Shown: piece by piece, positions 28,149-37,856 of the stretch | How positions within the stretch are numbered: position 1 is the first letter of the stretch | Layout of the letters: each line of letters begins with the position of its first letter | Source: Wenyingzhuangia fucanilytica | GTDB lineage: Bacteria; Bacteroidota; Bacteroidia; Flavobacteriales; Flavobacteriaceae | NCBI RefSeq assembly: GCF_001697185.1 | Contig: NZ_CP014224.1 | Location: 2,774,501 to 2,838,500, forward strand | Length of the DNA stretch: 64,000 bases | Reading direction: 5' to 3' | Program-made: the position numbers and the translations under genes | The notes under the pieces: model-generated | Databases searched by the model: none | Told to the model about the DNA's origin: nothing | Seen by the model: the letters and a program-made list of their open reading frames with translations, nothing else

Positions 28149-29057
28149 TCAACTTTTTTGTAGTTCAAAATACTTTTCAAGAACCCCTAAAGCAACTTTT
28201 TTCTCTGTTTTCTTACAAAAAAACTGTTGCACATAATTGTTTGCATTTTTAATAATAGCCAATGCCTCATTAGGATTTTCTATATAGTAATTCAATTTTT
28301 CTTCTAAGTCCGAATAATCATCTTTAATGCAAATAAAATGAACATCTGGAATTAAAGTTCCTTCCATAAACCAGGTTTCATATTTTAGTTTAGGACTTAC
28401 CGCTATGGAATTTGATGACATAATCCATTTTAAATTAGTAGCTACATCAAATCCTTCTAAGGATAAAATAAACTTGTATTTTAAATGTTCTTTGATAGAA
28501 ATTTTCTTTGTATTCCATTCCAAATTAACTCTATCTGAGTTTATAGTTCCCAAATTACACATTGGATGATGAAAGTACTTTTCATAAAATCTAACCCGAT
28601 GTACTTGCGTTGGAGATACCTTACACCTCCCTATTAATTCATTCTTTTTTTCTAAAAAAGGGATATCATCTTTTACAAACTTAAAATGTCTTAACTTATC
28701 TAACTTTAAAAGAATAGCATGTGCATTGTCTACATGAATAGGTCTACTTTTAACTATAGAGGGTTCTGATGGCACTTCTGTGATATCTCCAAACTCATAA
28801 GAAAACATATTATTTCCATTAAAATATCTTAACACACTCATCATATCAAAATAATAAGCCGAATGTCTTTTAGGTCTTTTGTACCTAGCCAATTGATGGG
28901 GTTTTGATAGTTTATAATTACTTTTTAATTTATTATAATAATCTATCCTTTTCTGAACTTTATCATCACAAAGCTCCTTTTTATAAGTAAAAAATGATTT
29001 TGGTAATACATCAATTACACCATTAGTGATATAATATTTAAATTTTGTGAGTCTCAT
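28149..29057 (-). CDS. GT90/CAP10-like glycosyltransferase (LPS-modifying type), copy 2
   Basis: 302 residues and homologous to its downstream neighbour over the full length (for example SYEFGDITEVP, KSRPI, LKLDKLRHFKFVKDD, SIKEHLKYKF). The segment from VATNLKW to DLEEKL is identical in both proteins, while N-termini differ more, which points to duplication followed by gene conversion or strong constraint. As with copy 1, the CAP10-like motif pattern suggests a sugar transfer to LPS or another surface glycan. The gap between the two copies is 70 bases. Confidence 0.75.
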   Translation of the reverse strand: MRLTKFKYYITNGVIDVLPKSFFTYKKELCDDKVQKRIDYYNKLKSNYKLSKPHQLARYKRPKRHSAYYFDMMSVLRYFNGNNMFSYEFGDITEVPSEPSIVKSRPIHVDNAHAILLKLDKLRHFKFVKDDIPFLEKKNELIGRCKVSPTQVHRVRFYEKYFHHPMCNLGTINSDRVNLEWNTKKISIKEHLKYKFILSLEGFDVATNLKWIMSSNSIAVSPKLKYETWFMEGTLIPDVHFICIKDDYSDLEEKLNYYIENPNEALAIIKNANNYVQQFFCKKTEKKVALGVLEKYFELQKS

Positions 29058-29121
29058 AAATGTAAAACATATCTTTGTAACTAAACTACAATTTAATTAG
29101 CATAATTTTAAAACAAAAAAC

Positions 29122-29154
29122 TACGTATATATACTTAAAAAATACGTATATTTG
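29122..29154 (+). promoter_or_regulatory. Promoter of the thioesterase gene with direct repeats TACGTATAT
   Basis: TATATTTG (29147-29154) matches TAnnTTTG, 24 bases before the ATG. The word TACGTATAT occurs at 29122-29130 and 29143-29151, 21 bases (two helical turns) apart; the second overlaps the -7 element and contains the palindrome ATACGTAT. The repeats could be a regulator site covering the core promoter, or chance in AT-rich DNA. A second TATCTTTG is at 29070-29077. Confidence 0.5.
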
Positions 29155-29178
29155 TTTTTTATTTAAAAAGTATTAGCA

Positions 29179-29736
29179 ATGGATACACTTATCAAAAGCC
29201 CCCAAGACTCAGCTGTTGAAATCACTGAATTAATGAAACCAATGAATTCTAATTTTAGTGGTAAAATTCACGGAGGTTATATTTTAAACTTAATGGATCA
29301 AATAGCATTTGCTTGTGCTTCAAAATATTCTGGTGCTTATTGTGTTACAGCATCGGTAAACACAGTTAACTTTTTAAATCCGGTTGAAGTTGGTGAGTTC
29401 TTAACCTTAAAAGCAAGAGTGAATTATGTTGGAAAGACTTCTATGACCGTTGGAATTAGAGTTATTTCAGAAAATATACAAACAGGAGTAAAAAAGCACT
29501 GTAACTCTTCGTATTTTGTAATGGTTGCAAAAACTACAACTGGTGAAAATGTTACTGTTCCTAAACTAAAACTTAGAAATTCTGAGGATGTAAGACGTTT
29601 TATAAGATCTAAAAGTAGATTAGAAACAAATAAATTAAGAAGACAAGCTTTTAGTAAAGCTGCATTTAACTATAAAGAACATTTAGAAGAATTAAAAGAC
29701 TATAATGTTTATATCGACCCTTCGTTATTAGATTAA
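29179..29736 (+). CDS. Acyl-CoA thioesterase (hotdog fold)
   Basis: 185 residues. The first 120 form one hotdog domain of the YciA/BFIT-type group: SGKIHGGYILNLMDQIAFAC with the conserved Asp, then VTASVNTVNFLNPVEVGE and KTSMTVGIRV. It hydrolyses acyl-CoA thioesters; chain-length preference is unknown. The C-terminal 60 residues are basic and helical. It stands alone between its own promoter and a two-way terminator. Confidence 0.88.
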   Translation: MDTLIKSPQDSAVEITELMKPMNSNFSGKIHGGYILNLMDQIAFACASKYSGAYCVTASVNTVNFLNPVEVGEFLTLKARVNYVGKTSMTVGIRVISENIQTGVKKHCNSSYFVMVAKTTTGENVTVPKLKLRNSEDVRRFIRSKSRLETNKLRRQAFSKAAFNYKEHLEELKDYNVYIDPSLLD

Positions 29737-29742
29737 TAAAAC

Positions 29743-29778
29743 AAAAAAGCCATTTCTTTCGAAATGGCTTTTTTGTTT
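29743..29778. terminator. Bidirectional terminator between the thioesterase gene and carA
   Basis: A 14-base-pair perfect stem AAAAAAGCCATTTC/GAAATGGCTTTTTT (29743-29756 and 29761-29774, loop TTTC) lies between the two convergent stop codons (29736 and 29791). Both strands end in T-rich tails. Confidence 0.92.
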
Positions 29779-29790
29779 TTATGATTTATT

Positions 29791-30888
29791 TTATTTCATG
29801 TTTTCAATAAACTGATCAAATAAATAAGCAGCATCATGCGGTCCAGGATTAGCTTCTGGGTGATATTGTACCGAGAATACCTTTTTATCCTTAATAGCAA
29901 TTCCAGCTACTGTATTATCATTTAAATGTACATGAGTAACTTCTACATTGTTAGAAGCTTCTACATCTTCTCTACTAACATTAAATCCATGGTTTTGAGA
30001 AGTAATTTCACCTTTACCAGTAATTAAGTTTTTAATAGGATGATTAATTCCTCTGTGTCCATTGTGCATTTTATAAGTAGAAATTCCTTGTGATAATGCA
30101 ATAATTTGATGTCCTAAACAAATACCAAATAAAGTTAAATTTTTATCGATAATAGTTTTAGCAACTTCTTGTGCACTCTTTAATGGTTCTGGATCTCCAG
30201 GTCCGTTAGATAAGAAATATCCATCAGGATTAAAAGCAGCCATTTCCTCAAAAGTAGCTGTATTAGGGAAAACTTTAATATAACAATCTCTGTTAGCTAA
30301 GTTTCTTAAAATATTTGTTTTAATCCCTAAATCTAAAGCAGATACTTTGTATTTAGCATTTTCATTACCATAAAAATATGGCTCTTTTGTAGAAACTACA
30401 GAAGCTAAATCCAAACCTTTCATACTTGGTGCTTCAGCTAATTTGGCTTTTAAAGCATCAATATTATCTACTTCTGTAGAAATTAAAGCATTCATTGCTC
30501 CATGTTTTCTAATATAGCTTACTACAGCTCTAGTATCAACGTCAGTAATAGAAAGTAATCCGTGTTTTTTAAAATATTCATCTAAAGAACCGTTAGAACG
30601 ATCTCTTGAATATTCATAACTAAAATTTCTACATACCAAACCGGCAATTTTAATTCCTTCTGACTCTACTTCATCATCGTTAACTCCATAGTTACCAATA
30701 TGAGCATTGGTAGCTACCATAATTTGACCAAAATAAGATGGATCTGTAAAAATTTCTTGGTATCCAGTCATTCCAGTATTGTAACATACTTCACCAATTG
30801 TAGTACCTTCAATACCTACAGACTTTCCTTCAAAGATAGTTCCATCTTCTAATAATAAAATTGCTTTCTTTAATTCTTTGTACTTCAT
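29791..30888 (-). CDS. carA: Carbamoyl-phosphate synthase small subunit
   Basis: 365 residues. CarA hydrolyses glutamine and passes ammonia to CarB for carbamoyl phosphate, used in pyrimidine and arginine synthesis. The N-domain has ILLLEDGTIFEGKS, CYNTGMTGYQEIFTDPSY and the C-domain is a class I glutamine amidotransferase with FGICLGHQIIALSQG (nucleophile Cys) and VQYHPEANPGPHD. The open frame reaches 30966, but the promoter element at 30964-30971 lies across that position, so the ATG at 30888 (MKYKELKKAILLLEDG) is taken as the start. carB is not in the window. Confidence 0.96.
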   Translation of the reverse strand: MKYKELKKAILLLEDGTIFEGKSVGIEGTTIGEVCYNTGMTGYQEIFTDPSYFGQIMVATNAHIGNYGVNDDEVESEGIKIAGLVCRNFSYEYSRDRSNGSLDEYFKKHGLLSITDVDTRAVVSYIRKHGAMNALISTEVDNIDALKAKLAEAPSMKGLDLASVVSTKEPYFYGNENAKYKVSALDLGIKTNILRNLANRDCYIKVFPNTATFEEMAAFNPDGYFLSNGPGDPEPLKSAQEVAKTIIDKNLTLFGICLGHQIIALSQGISTYKMHNGHRGINHPIKNLITGKGEITSQNHGFNVSREDVEASNNVEVTHVHLNDNTVAGIAIKDKKVFSVQYHPEANPGPHDAAYLFDQFIENMK

Positions 30889-30963
30889 AAAAGTTGTTTT
30901 TGTTGTTGGGTGGAGGTGTTTCACCTTAGCTTTCAACAAAGAATGTTTGTAAAAATATTTTTG

Positions 30964-30971
30964 CAAATATA
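30964..30971 (-). promoter_or_regulatory. -7 promoter element of carA
   Basis: TATATTTG on the minus strand matches TAnnTTTG. It directly follows the T run of the rplQ terminator and gives a leader of about 70 bases before the chosen carA ATG at 30888. It also rules out the upstream in-frame ATG at 30966 as a start. Confidence 0.6.
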
Positions 30972-31005
30972 AAAAAAGGATAAACTATTAAATAGTTTAT
31001 CCTTT
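30971..31005 (-). terminator. Rho-independent terminator of the ribosomal operon
   Basis: A 14-base-pair stem AAAGGATAAACTAT/ATAGTTTATCCTTT (30975-30988 and 30992-31005, loop TAA) with a T run on the minus strand, 28 bases after the rplQ stop. Confidence 0.9.
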
Positions 31006-31033
31006 ATATATTTTACTAGAAGTAAATCATTTC

Positions 31034-31507
31034 TTACTCTTCAGTAGTTTCTGTTGATTCTGCAGCTGCTTCAACTTGTGGAGCATCAGCTTTTTTCTTA
31101 GATCTACGAGTAGTCTTTTTCTTCTTAGCACCGTTTGGATTGTAAATTTCGTTGTAATCAACTAATTCAACCATTGCCATAGAAGCATTATCTCCTTGAC
31201 GGTTTCCTAACTTGATGATACGAACATATCCTCCTGGTCTATCAGCAACCTTTACAGCAATCTGTTGGAATAACTCAGTAACAGCATATTTGTTTTTTAA
31301 ATAAGAAAAAACAATTCTACGATTATGTGTAGTGTCTTCTTTAGATTTTGTAATGATAGGCTCAACATACATACGTAAAGCTTTTGCTTTAGCAACAGTA
31401 GTGTTAATACGCTTGTGCTCTATTAAAGAACAAGCCATGTTTGCTAACATTGCATTTCTGTGTGCAGTTTGTCTACCTAAGTGGTTAAATTTCTTTCCGT
31501 GTCTCAT
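31034..31507 (-). CDS. rplQ: 50S ribosomal protein L17
   Basis: 157 residues; lies near the exit tunnel of the large subunit. [21 protein letters not shown] is the invariant L17 start region, followed by [19 protein letters not shown]. The last 40 residues ([15 protein letters not shown] and an acidic end) are an extension beyond the short E. coli form, common in Bacteroidota. Last gene of the operon, 63 bases after rpoA. Confidence 0.97.
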   Translation of the reverse strand: MRHGKKFNHLGRQTAHRNAMLANMACSLIEHKRINTTVAKAKALRMYVEPIITKSKEDTTHNRRIVFSYLKNKYAVTELFQQIAVKVADRPGGYVRIIKLGNRQGDNASMAMVELVDYNEIYNPNGAKKKKTTRRSKKKADAPQVEAAAESTETTEE

Positions 31508-31570
31508 TTTAAATGATTTTAGCTTTCATCTTGCGTCTACCCATTTTGAGGAGCAAAATATGAAAGGGGT

Positions 31571-32563
31571 TTAGTCTTTGTCTAATTTATATTTACTTAA
31601 ATCCATTCCGAAATGTAAATTTTTAACGTTTACTAATTCGTCTAACTCTGTTAAAGATTTTTTACCAAAGTTTCTAAATTTCATTAAGTCGTTTTTGTTA
31701 AAAGATACTAAGTCTCCTAACGTTTCAACTTCTGCTGCTTTTAAACAGTTTAAGGCTCTTACAGATAAGTCCATGTCAACCAATTTGGTTTTCAATAACT
31801 GTCTCATGTGTAAAGACTCCTCGTCATAAGTTTCTGTTCTTGCAATTTCATCAGCCTCTAAAGTGATACGCTCATCAGAGAATAACATAAAGTGGTGGAT
31901 TAAAATTTTTGCAGCTTCTGTTAATGCATCTTTAGGATTAATAGATCCATCAGTAACAACGTCAAAAACTAATTTTTCATAGTCAGTCTTTTGTTCTACA
32001 CGGTAGTTCTCTACAGCATATTTTACATTCTTTATAGGAGTGTAAATAGAGTCTGTAAATATAGTTCCTAAAGGCACATTTACTTTTTTATTTTCTTCAG
32101 CAGGAACAAATCCTCTACCTTTTTCAATAGTAATATCGAAACTTACAGCTACAGAACTGTCTAAGTTACATATTACTAAATCTGGGTTTAAAACTTGAAA
32201 ACCTGAAGTAAATTTTTGAATATCACCAGCCGTGATTTGATTCTGACCTGATACAGATACAGAAACAGTCTCTTTATCTGTGTCTTCAATCTGTTGCTTA
32301 AAACGAACTTGCTTTAAGTTTAAGATGATTTCAGTAACATCCTCAACAACACCTTGTACAGTAGAAAACTCATGTTCTACTCCCTCGATGCGTAAAGATG
32401 TAATAGCGAAACCTTCTAAAGACGATAATAATACTCTTCTTAAAGCATTACCTACAGTTAAACCAAAACCTGGCTCTAACGGTCTGAACTCGAATTTACC
32501 TTCAAAGTCGGTAGATTCGATCATGATAACTTTATCTGGTTTCTGAAAATTTAAAATTGCCAT
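31571..32563 (-). CDS. rpoA: RNA polymerase subunit alpha
   Basis: 330 residues. The N-terminal domain (about 1-230) dimerises and assembles the polymerase: [20 protein letters not shown] is the signature. The C-terminal domain (about 255-320) has [20 protein letters not shown] and the [11 protein letters not shown] helix-hairpin-helix used for DNA and activator contact. Intact, standard length, 20 bases after rpsD in the alpha operon. Confidence 0.98.
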   Translation of the reverse strand: MAILNFQKPDKVIMIESTDFEGKFEFRPLEPGFGLTVGNALRRVLLSSLEGFAITSLRIEGVEHEFSTVQGVVEDVTEIILNLKQVRFKQQIEDTDKETVSVSVSGQNQITAGDIQKFTSGFQVLNPDLVICNLDSSVAVSFDITIEKGRGFVPAEENKKVNVPLGTIFTDSIYTPIKNVKYAVENYRVEQKTDYEKLVFDVVTDGSINPKDALTEAAKILIHHFMLFSDERITLEADEIARTETYDEESLHMRQLLKTKLVDMDLSVRALNCLKAAEVETLGDLVSFNKNDLMKFRNFGKKSLTELDELVNVKNLHFGMDLSKYKLDKD

Positions 32564-32583
32564 AGTTAACTGGTGTCTAATTA

Positions 32584-33189
32584 TTATTTCGAGTATAACT
32601 CGACGATTAATTGCTCTTTGATGTTCTCTGGAATTTGAATTCTTTCAGGAGCTGAAACAAAAGTTCCTGTTTTAGTATCATTGTTCCAAGTTAACCACTC
32701 ATAAACAGCAGAAGAACTAGCTAAGCTATTCTCGATAACTGAAAGTGATTTAGATTTTTCTCTTACACCAACAACATCACCAGGCTTCAATTGGTAAGAA
32801 GGAATGTTAACGATTTCTCCATTAACAGTAATATGTCTGTGAGATACTAATTGACGTGCTCCACTTCTAGAGTTAGACAATCCCATACGGAATGCTGTGT
32901 TATCTAAACGAGATTCACATAATTGTAATAATACCTCACCAGTAATACCTTTACTAGCAGATGCTTTCTTAAATAAGTTAGAGAATTGACGCTCTAAAAT
33001 ACCATAAGTATACTTTGCTTTTTGCTTTTCTTGTAACTGTAAAGAATATTCAGAACGTTTAGCTCTTTTCTTTGCCAACCCGTGTTGTCCAGGAGGATAG
33101 TTACGTTTTTCAAAAGACTTGTCATCACCAAAAATTGCTTCTCCAAACTTACGAGCAATTTTAGTTTTAGGTCCATTATATCTTGCCAT
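32584..33189 (-). CDS. rpsD: 30S ribosomal protein S4
   Basis: 201 residues, an early 16S rRNA-binding assembly protein. The S4 RNA-binding domain is clear: [20 protein letters not shown] then [19 protein letters not shown]. The N-terminus [20 protein letters not shown] is the Bacteroidota form without zinc-binding cysteines. In other bacteria S4 represses the alpha operon; a long hairpin in the spacer in front of this gene could serve such control. Confidence 0.98.
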   Translation of the reverse strand: MARYNGPKTKIARKFGEAIFGDDKSFEKRNYPPGQHGLAKKRAKRSEYSLQLQEKQKAKYTYGILERQFSNLFKKASASKGITGEVLLQLCESRLDNTAFRMGLSNSRSGARQLVSHRHITVNGEIVNIPSYQLKPGDVVGVREKSKSLSVIENSLASSSAVYEWLTWNNDTKTGTFVSAPERIQIPENIKEQLIVELYSK

Positions 33190-33204
33190 AATAAAAAAAT
33201 TAAA

Positions 33205-33258
33205 AAGTTAGCAGTTATGAATTAAGGCTTAGTCCTTCGATAACTTAATTGCTAACTT
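33205..33258 (-). ncRNA. Putative structured RNA element in the rpsK-rpsD spacer
   Basis: The 89-base spacer holds a 54-base imperfect hairpin. AAGTTAGCA (33205-33213) pairs with TGCTAACTT (33250-33258), GTTAT with ATAAC across a bulge of five, and AAGG (33224-33227) with CCTT (33234-33237) at the tip. On the minus strand it is followed by TTTTAATTTTTTT. It may be a ribosomal-protein binding site or a leaky terminator. Confidence 0.5.
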
Positions 33259-33278
33259 AGTGTTAATAATAAATAAAA

Positions 33279-33671
33279 TTAGATTCTTCTTCTCTTAGGA
33301 GGACGACATCCGTTGTGTGGTAATGGAGTAACATCAATGATTTCTGATACTTCAATTCCTGCATTATGAATAGTACGGATAGCAGATTCTCTACCATTTC
33401 CTGGTCCTTTTACATAAACTTTTACTTTACGTAAACCTGCTTCGTGTGCTACAGCAGCACAATCTTCAGCAGCAGTTTGTGCAGCATAAGGAGTGTTCTT
33501 TTTAGATCCACGGAATCCCATTTTACCTGCAGAAGACCATGAAATTACATCTCCTTTTTTATTTGTTAAAGAAATGATGATGTTGTTAAATGAAGCTGTA
33601 ATGTGTGCTTCTCCAACAGACTCAACAATAACTTTACGCTTTTTAGCGGTCTTTGTATTAGATTTAGCCAT
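33279..33671 (-). CDS. rpsK: 30S ribosomal protein S11
   Basis: 130 residues, a platform protein of the small subunit near the mRNA exit. [37 protein letters not shown] and the basic C-terminus [15 protein letters not shown] are diagnostic. Seven bases separate it from rpsM. Confidence 0.98.
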   Translation of the reverse strand: MAKSNTKTAKKRKVIVESVGEAHITASFNNIIISLTNKKGDVISWSSAGKMGFRGSKKNTPYAAQTAAEDCAAVAHEAGLRKVKVYVKGPGNGRESAIRTIHNAGIEVSEIIDVTPLPHNGCRPPKRRRI

Positions 33672-33678
33672 AACTTAA

Positions 33679-34044
33679 TTATTTCTTTTTGTTCGCTACA
33701 GTTTTACGTTTACCTTTTCTTGTTCTAGAGTTGTTCTTAGTTCTTTGACCTCTTAATGGTAACCCAGCTCTGTGACGGATTCCTCTAAAACATCCAATAT
33801 CCATCAAACGTTTGATGTTTATTTGGATTTCTGAACGTAATTCACCTTCAATTGTGAAAGTTCCTGCTTGCTCACGAATTGCTCCGATCTGAGCATCTGT
33901 CCAATCTTGAACTTTGATGTTCTCATCTACTCCAGCATTTGCTAAAATCTCTTTAGCTCTAGTTCTACCAATTCCAAAAATATAAGTCAACGCGATTACA
34001 CCACGTTTGTTCTTTGGAATGTCAATACCTGAAATTCTTGCCAT
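33679..34044 (-). CDS. rpsM: 30S ribosomal protein S13
   Basis: 121 residues, small-subunit head protein contacting P-site tRNA and L5. [21 protein letters not shown] and [19 protein letters not shown] with the C-terminal [14 protein letters not shown] are typical. It follows rpmJ by two bases. Confidence 0.98.
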   Translation of the reverse strand: MARISGIDIPKNKRGVIALTYIFGIGRTRAKEILANAGVDENIKVQDWTDAQIGAIREQAGTFTIEGELRSEIQINIKRLMDIGCFRGIRHRAGLPLRGQRTKNNSRTRKGKRKTVANKKK

Positions 34045-34046
34045 AA

Positions 34047-34163
34047 CTAACCTTGTCTTTGTTTGAATCTAGGATTCTTTTTATTGATTACATATAATCT
34101 GCCTTTTCTACGCACAATCTTGCACTCGGCACTTCTCTTTTTTATTGATGCTCTTACTTTCAT
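34047..34163 (-). CDS. rpmJ: 50S ribosomal protein L36 (zinc-free type)
   Basis: A 38-residue gene between infA and rpsM, reading [17 protein letters not shown], then [21 protein letters not shown]. Position, length and the KIVRRKG...NPRFKQRQG pattern identify L36. Only one of the zinc-ligand cysteines of the common form (C-x2-C...C...H) remains, Cys14, so this is a zinc-independent variant. Being small, it is easily missed. The stop is two bases before the rpsM ATG. Confidence 0.95.
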   Translation of the reverse strand: MKVRASIKKRSAECKIVRRKGRLYVINKKNPRFKQRQG

Positions 34164-34175
34164 CGTAATGATATT

Positions 34176-34391
34176 TTAGTATCTATAAGTAATTCGAGCC
34201 TTTGATAAATCATAAGGACTCATTTCTAACTTAACTTTATCTCCTGGTAACAACTTAATGTAATGCATACGCATTTTACCCGAGATGTGTGCGGTAACAA
34301 TATGACCATTTTCTAACTCAACTCTAAACATTGCGTTAGATAATGCTTCAGTAATTGTACCGTCTTGTTGTATTGACGCTTGTTTTGCCAT
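34176..34391 (-). CDS. infA: Translation initiation factor IF-1
   Basis: 71 residues forming one S1-like OB fold. [20 protein letters not shown], then [20 protein letters not shown] and ITYRY at the end match IF-1. It binds the A site of the small subunit during initiation. It lies between secY (two bases) and rpmJ (12 bases), a usual position in Bacteroidota, though map, often found between secY and infA, is absent. Confidence 0.97.
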   Translation of the reverse strand: MAKQASIQQDGTITEALSNAMFRVELENGHIVTAHISGKMRMHYIKLLPGDKVKLEMSPYDLSKARITYRY

Positions 34392-34393
34392 AA

Positions 34394-35728
34394 TTAAATT
34401 GTACCTCTTCTTTTAGTTCCAGTTTTCATCAGACCGTCATAATGTCTATTTAGTAAATACGAGTTAATTTGTTGGATCGTGTCGATTGCAACACCCACCA
34501 TAATTATTAACGAAGTACCTCCATAAAACATCGCCCAGTTTTGTTGTACACCAAAATGAACAACGATGGCTGGGAAAACAGCGAGCAAAGCTAAGAAAAT
34601 AGATCCAGGTAACGTAATTTTTGACAAAATACTATCTAATTTTTCTGAAGTTTCTACTCCAGGCCTTACTCCCGGTATAAAACCTCCACTTTTTTTAAGG
34701 TCTTCGGCCATTTTATTTGTAGGAATTGTAATAGCTGTATAGAAATAACTAAACACTATAATCAAAACACAGAATAAAATATTGTAACCCCAACCGTTAA
34801 AATCAGATAAAGCATTAAATATTGTTTGTACTGTTCCGTCAGAATTTCTAGCTATTAATCCAGGTACAAACATAATCGCTTGTGCAAAAATAATAGGCAT
34901 TACTCCAGCAGAATTTAACTTTAATGGAATATACTGTCTTGCTCCTTGAGCATCATCTATACTTCCAACTACAGTACGTCTTGCATATTGAACTGCAATT
35001 TTTCTAACAGCTGTTACTAATAATATACTTGCTAAAATAATTAACAACCAAACTATTATTTCTAAAAGGATCATCATGAAACCTCCAGATCCAGCAGCAT
35101 ATTTAGAAGTGAATTCTTGCATAAAAGCAGCTGGGAATCTAGCAATAATACCAATCATAATTAATAATGAAATACCATTACCAATTCCTTTTTCAGTAAT
35201 ACGCTCTCCAAGCCACATTGCAAAAACAGTTCCTGCAGTCAATAAAATCATTGAAGAAATCCAGAACATTCCACCTTGACCTAATAGGTAAGCTTCAGCA
35301 GGAATACCTAAAGAAGGTAAACTTGTTAAATAAGCTCCACCTTGTACAATAGTAATTCCTATTGTTAACCAACGTGTGATTTGATTGATCTTATTTCTTC
35401 CGCTTTCACCATCTTTTTGCAGTTTTTGTAAATAAGGAACCGCAATTCCCATTAACTGAACCACAATAGACGCTGATATATATGGCATAATCCCAAGAGC
35501 CATTATAGAAGCTCTTGAGAATGCACCACCTGTAAATGCGCTTAATAAACCTAAAAGTCCATCTGATGTTTTATCGCCTAAAACTGTTAACTGTTGTGGA
35601 TCTATACCAGGTAATGTTACCTGAGCCATAAACCTGTAAACTGCCATCAATCCTAATGTTAAAAGGATTTTTGTTTTTAATTCGTCGATAGACCAAATGT
35701 CTTTTATAGTTTGGATAAATTTCTTCAT
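34394..35728 (-). CDS. secY: Protein translocase subunit SecY
   Basis: 444 residues with ten expected transmembrane helices, the central channel of the Sec translocon in the inner membrane. [35 protein letters not shown] and the cytoplasmic loop [10 protein letters not shown] are family marks. It exports the many signal-peptide proteins of this window. Embedded between rplO and infA. Confidence 0.98.
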   Translation of the reverse strand: MKKFIQTIKDIWSIDELKTKILLTLGLMAVYRFMAQVTLPGIDPQQLTVLGDKTSDGLLGLLSAFTGGAFSRASIMALGIMPYISASIVVQLMGIAVPYLQKLQKDGESGRNKINQITRWLTIGITIVQGGAYLTSLPSLGIPAEAYLLGQGGMFWISSMILLTAGTVFAMWLGERITEKGIGNGISLLIMIGIIARFPAAFMQEFTSKYAAGSGGFMMILLEIIVWLLIILASILLVTAVRKIAVQYARRTVVGSIDDAQGARQYIPLKLNSAGVMPIIFAQAIMFVPGLIARNSDGTVQTIFNALSDFNGWGYNILFCVLIIVFSYFYTAITIPTNKMAEDLKKSGGFIPGVRPGVETSEKLDSILSKITLPGSIFLALLAVFPAIVVHFGVQQNWAMFYGGTSLIIMVGVAIDTIQQINSYLLNRHYDGLMKTGTKRRGTI

Positions 35729-35743
35729 CTAAGTTTATTATGA

Positions 35744-36193
35744 TTATAAGATTACAGCTTCACCACCTGCAGCTTCGATAGCCGCTTTAGCAGTTGCAGT
35801 AAATTTGTGTGCAGTTACACTTAATTTCGCTTTTAACTCTCCACCACCTAATATTTTTACTAAGTCGTTTTTACCAGCTAAACCGTTTTCTTTTAATACA
35901 GCTAAATCAACTGTATCTGTAACTTTTCCATTTTCTACTAAAGACTGTAATTTATCTAAATTGATACCATTGTATTCCTTACGGTTTACATTGGTAAATC
36001 CAAACTTAGGTACTCTTCTTTGTAATGGCATTTGCCCTCCTTCAAATCCAACTTTTCTAGAATATCCAGAACGAGATTTTGCACCATTGTGTCCTCTTGT
36101 AGCAGTACCTCCGTGACCAGAACCTTCACCTCTAGCAATACGTTTACTACTTTTTACAGAACCCTTAGCAGGTTTTAAATTATCTAAACTCAT
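35744..36193 (-). CDS. rplO: 50S ribosomal protein L15
   Basis: 149 residues. LKPAKGSVKSSKRIARGEGS, GHGGTATRGHNGAKSRSGYS and FEGGQMPLQRRVPKFGF are the glycine- and arginine-rich N-terminal marks of L15. It is a late-assembly protein of the large subunit, 11 bases after rpmD. Confidence 0.98.
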   Translation of the reverse strand: MSLDNLKPAKGSVKSSKRIARGEGSGHGGTATRGHNGAKSRSGYSRKVGFEGGQMPLQRRVPKFGFTNVNRKEYNGINLDKLQSLVENGKVTDTVDLAVLKENGLAGKNDLVKILGGGELKAKLSVTAHKFTATAKAAIEAAGGEAVIL

Positions 36194-36204
36194 CTTTTTA
36201 TGAC

Positions 36205-36387
36205 TTATTTAATTTCTTCAACAGAAATTAAGTGTTTAACTTTATTAACCATTCCTACAATTGCAGGTGAAGCGTCGTGCTCTACCGTTTTACCAATTCT
36301 AGACAAACCTAACGCTTCTAAAGTTCTTTTTTGAACTTGCGTACGGTTAATTTGGCTCTTTACTTGTGTGATTTTAATTTTTCCCAT
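36205..36387 (-). CDS. rpmD: 50S ribosomal protein L30
   Basis: 60 residues, GKIKITQVKSQINRTQVQKR then LEALGLSRIGKTVEHD, normal for L30. The open frame starts at 36396, but the ATG at 36387 (MGKIKITQVKS) fits the family better and was chosen. Located between rpsE and rplO. Confidence 0.95.
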   Translation of the reverse strand: MGKIKITQVKSQINRTQVQKRTLEALGLSRIGKTVEHDASPAIVGMVNKVKHLISVEEIK

Positions 36388-36398
36388 GGTATTCAATA

Positions 36399-36920
36399 TT
36401 AACCGTTAAATACTTTGTCCAAAGAAATACCTCTCTCAGCAGCCACAGCTTGTGGGCTTCTTAATTGTAATAAAGCATCAAAAGTTGCTTTAACTACGTT
36501 ATGAGGGTTAGATGATCCTTGAGACTTAGATAATACATCGTGTACACCAACTGATTCTAATACCGCACGTACAGCACCACCAGCAATTACCCCGGTACCG
36601 TGAGATGCAGGTAATAACAATACCTTAGATCCACCAAATTTACCTTTTTGTTCGTGAGGTAAAGTCGCGCTCATTAATGGAATACGAACTAAGTTTTTCT
36701 TAGCTTCTTCTACAGCCTTAGCAATTGCAGATGCAACATCTAAAGATTTACCAGATCCGTAACCTACTACACCTTCTCCGTTTCCTACTACAACAATAGC
36801 AGAAAATCCAAAAGTACGTCCACCTTTTGTAACCTTAGTTACACGGTTTACAGCTACTAAGCGATCTACTAACTCTAATCCGCTTGGCTTAACTCTTTCT
36901 ACGTTTTTATATCCTTGCAT
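36399..36920 (-). CDS. rpsE: 30S ribosomal protein S5
   Basis: 173 residues. The double-stranded RNA-binding-like N-domain has [20 protein letters not shown] and [20 protein letters not shown]; the C-domain has [20 protein letters not shown]. It supports decoding accuracy. Twelve bases separate it from rplR. Confidence 0.98.
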   Translation of the reverse strand: MQGYKNVERVKPSGLELVDRLVAVNRVTKVTKGGRTFGFSAIVVVGNGEGVVGYGSGKSLDVASAIAKAVEEAKKNLVRIPLMSATLPHEQKGKFGGSKVLLLPASHGTGVIAGGAVRAVLESVGVHDVLSKSQGSSNPHNVVKATFDALLQLRSPQAVAAERGISLDKVFNG

Positions 36921-36932
36921 AATATAATTTTC

Positions 36933-37286
36933 TTAAAATTTTAAACCAGCTTCTCTAGCTGCTTCAGCTAATGCTTTAACTCTACCATGGTATAAATAAC
37001 CATTTCTATCAAACGCAACAATTTCAACTCCTGCAGCAACTGCTTTTTCGGCAATAGATTTACCTACTAATGTAGCAACTTCAATTTTTGATCCTTTTGC
37101 ATCGATTTCTTTATCTCTTGATGACACAGATACTAAAGTAACCCCTGCGTTGTCATCAACTAATTGAGCGTAAATTTCTTTATTACTTCTAAATACAGAT
37201 AATCTTGGTTTAGATGCTGTACCCACAGAAATTTTTCTAATTCTACGCTTAATTCTTTGTCTTCTTTCAAGCTTTGATAATGCCAT
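36933..37286 (-). CDS. rplR: 50S ribosomal protein L18
   Basis: 117 residues, a 5S rRNA-binding protein. [35 protein letters not shown] and [19 protein letters not shown] are typical of L18. It lies 11 bases after rplF. Confidence 0.98.
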   Translation of the reverse strand: MALSKLERRQRIKRRIRKISVGTASKPRLSVFRSNKEIYAQLVDDNAGVTLVSVSSRDKEIDAKGSKIEVATLVGKSIAEKAVAAGVEIVAFDRNGYLYHGRVKALAEAAREAGLKF

Positions 37287-37297
37287 AATACTATAAA

Positions 37298-37843
37298 TTA
37301 TGCAGATTTACCTGCTTTTCTTCTTAATTCTTCACCTACAAACTTAATTCCTTTTCCTTTGTATGGCTCAGGTGCACGGAAAGAACGAATCTTTGCAGCT
37401 ACTTGACCTACCAATTGCTTATCGAAAGAAGTAAGTTTTACGATTGGGTTTTTACCTTTATCAGAAACTGTTTCTACTTTAACTTCTGGTGCAATATCTA
37501 AAATGATATTGTGTGAGAAACCAATAGCTAAATCTAAAACGTTACCTTGATTTGAAGCTCTATATCCAACTCCAACTAACTCTAATTGCTTAGTCCATCC
37601 GTTTGATACTCCTTCAATCATGTTATTGATTAAAGCTCTGTATAAACCATGCTTAGCTTTGTGAGCTTTTGATTCAGAAGGACGATCTAATACTAAAACT
37701 CCTTCTTCTTCTTTAATACTGATACCATCAGTAATTTCTTGAGTTAACTCTCCTAATTTCCCTTTTACAGTAACTGTGTCTCCGTTAATAGTAACAGTAA
37801 CACCAGCTGGAATTGCGATTGGGCTTTTTCCTATTCTTGACAT
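37298..37843 (-). CDS. rplF: 50S ribosomal protein L6
   Basis: 181 residues with two repeated L6 domains. [19 protein letters not shown] at the start and [20 protein letters not shown] at the end are diagnostic. It sits at the factor-binding region of the large subunit. Gap to rpsH 13 bases. Confidence 0.98.
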   Translation of the reverse strand: MSRIGKSPIAIPAGVTVTINGDTVTVKGKLGELTQEITDGISIKEEEGVLVLDRPSESKAHKAKHGLYRALINNMIEGVSNGWTKQLELVGVGYRASNQGNVLDLAIGFSHNIILDIAPEVKVETVSDKGKNPIVKLTSFDKQLVGQVAAKIRSFRAPEPYKGKGIKFVGEELRRKAGKSA

Positions 37844-37856
37844 ACTATTCTATTTT

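Noticed and set aside
30889-30966. N-terminal extension of carA from the ATG at 30966
   Set aside because: The -7 promoter element TATATTTG lies across 30964-30971, so the transcript begins inside the extension, and the residues do not look like CarA.
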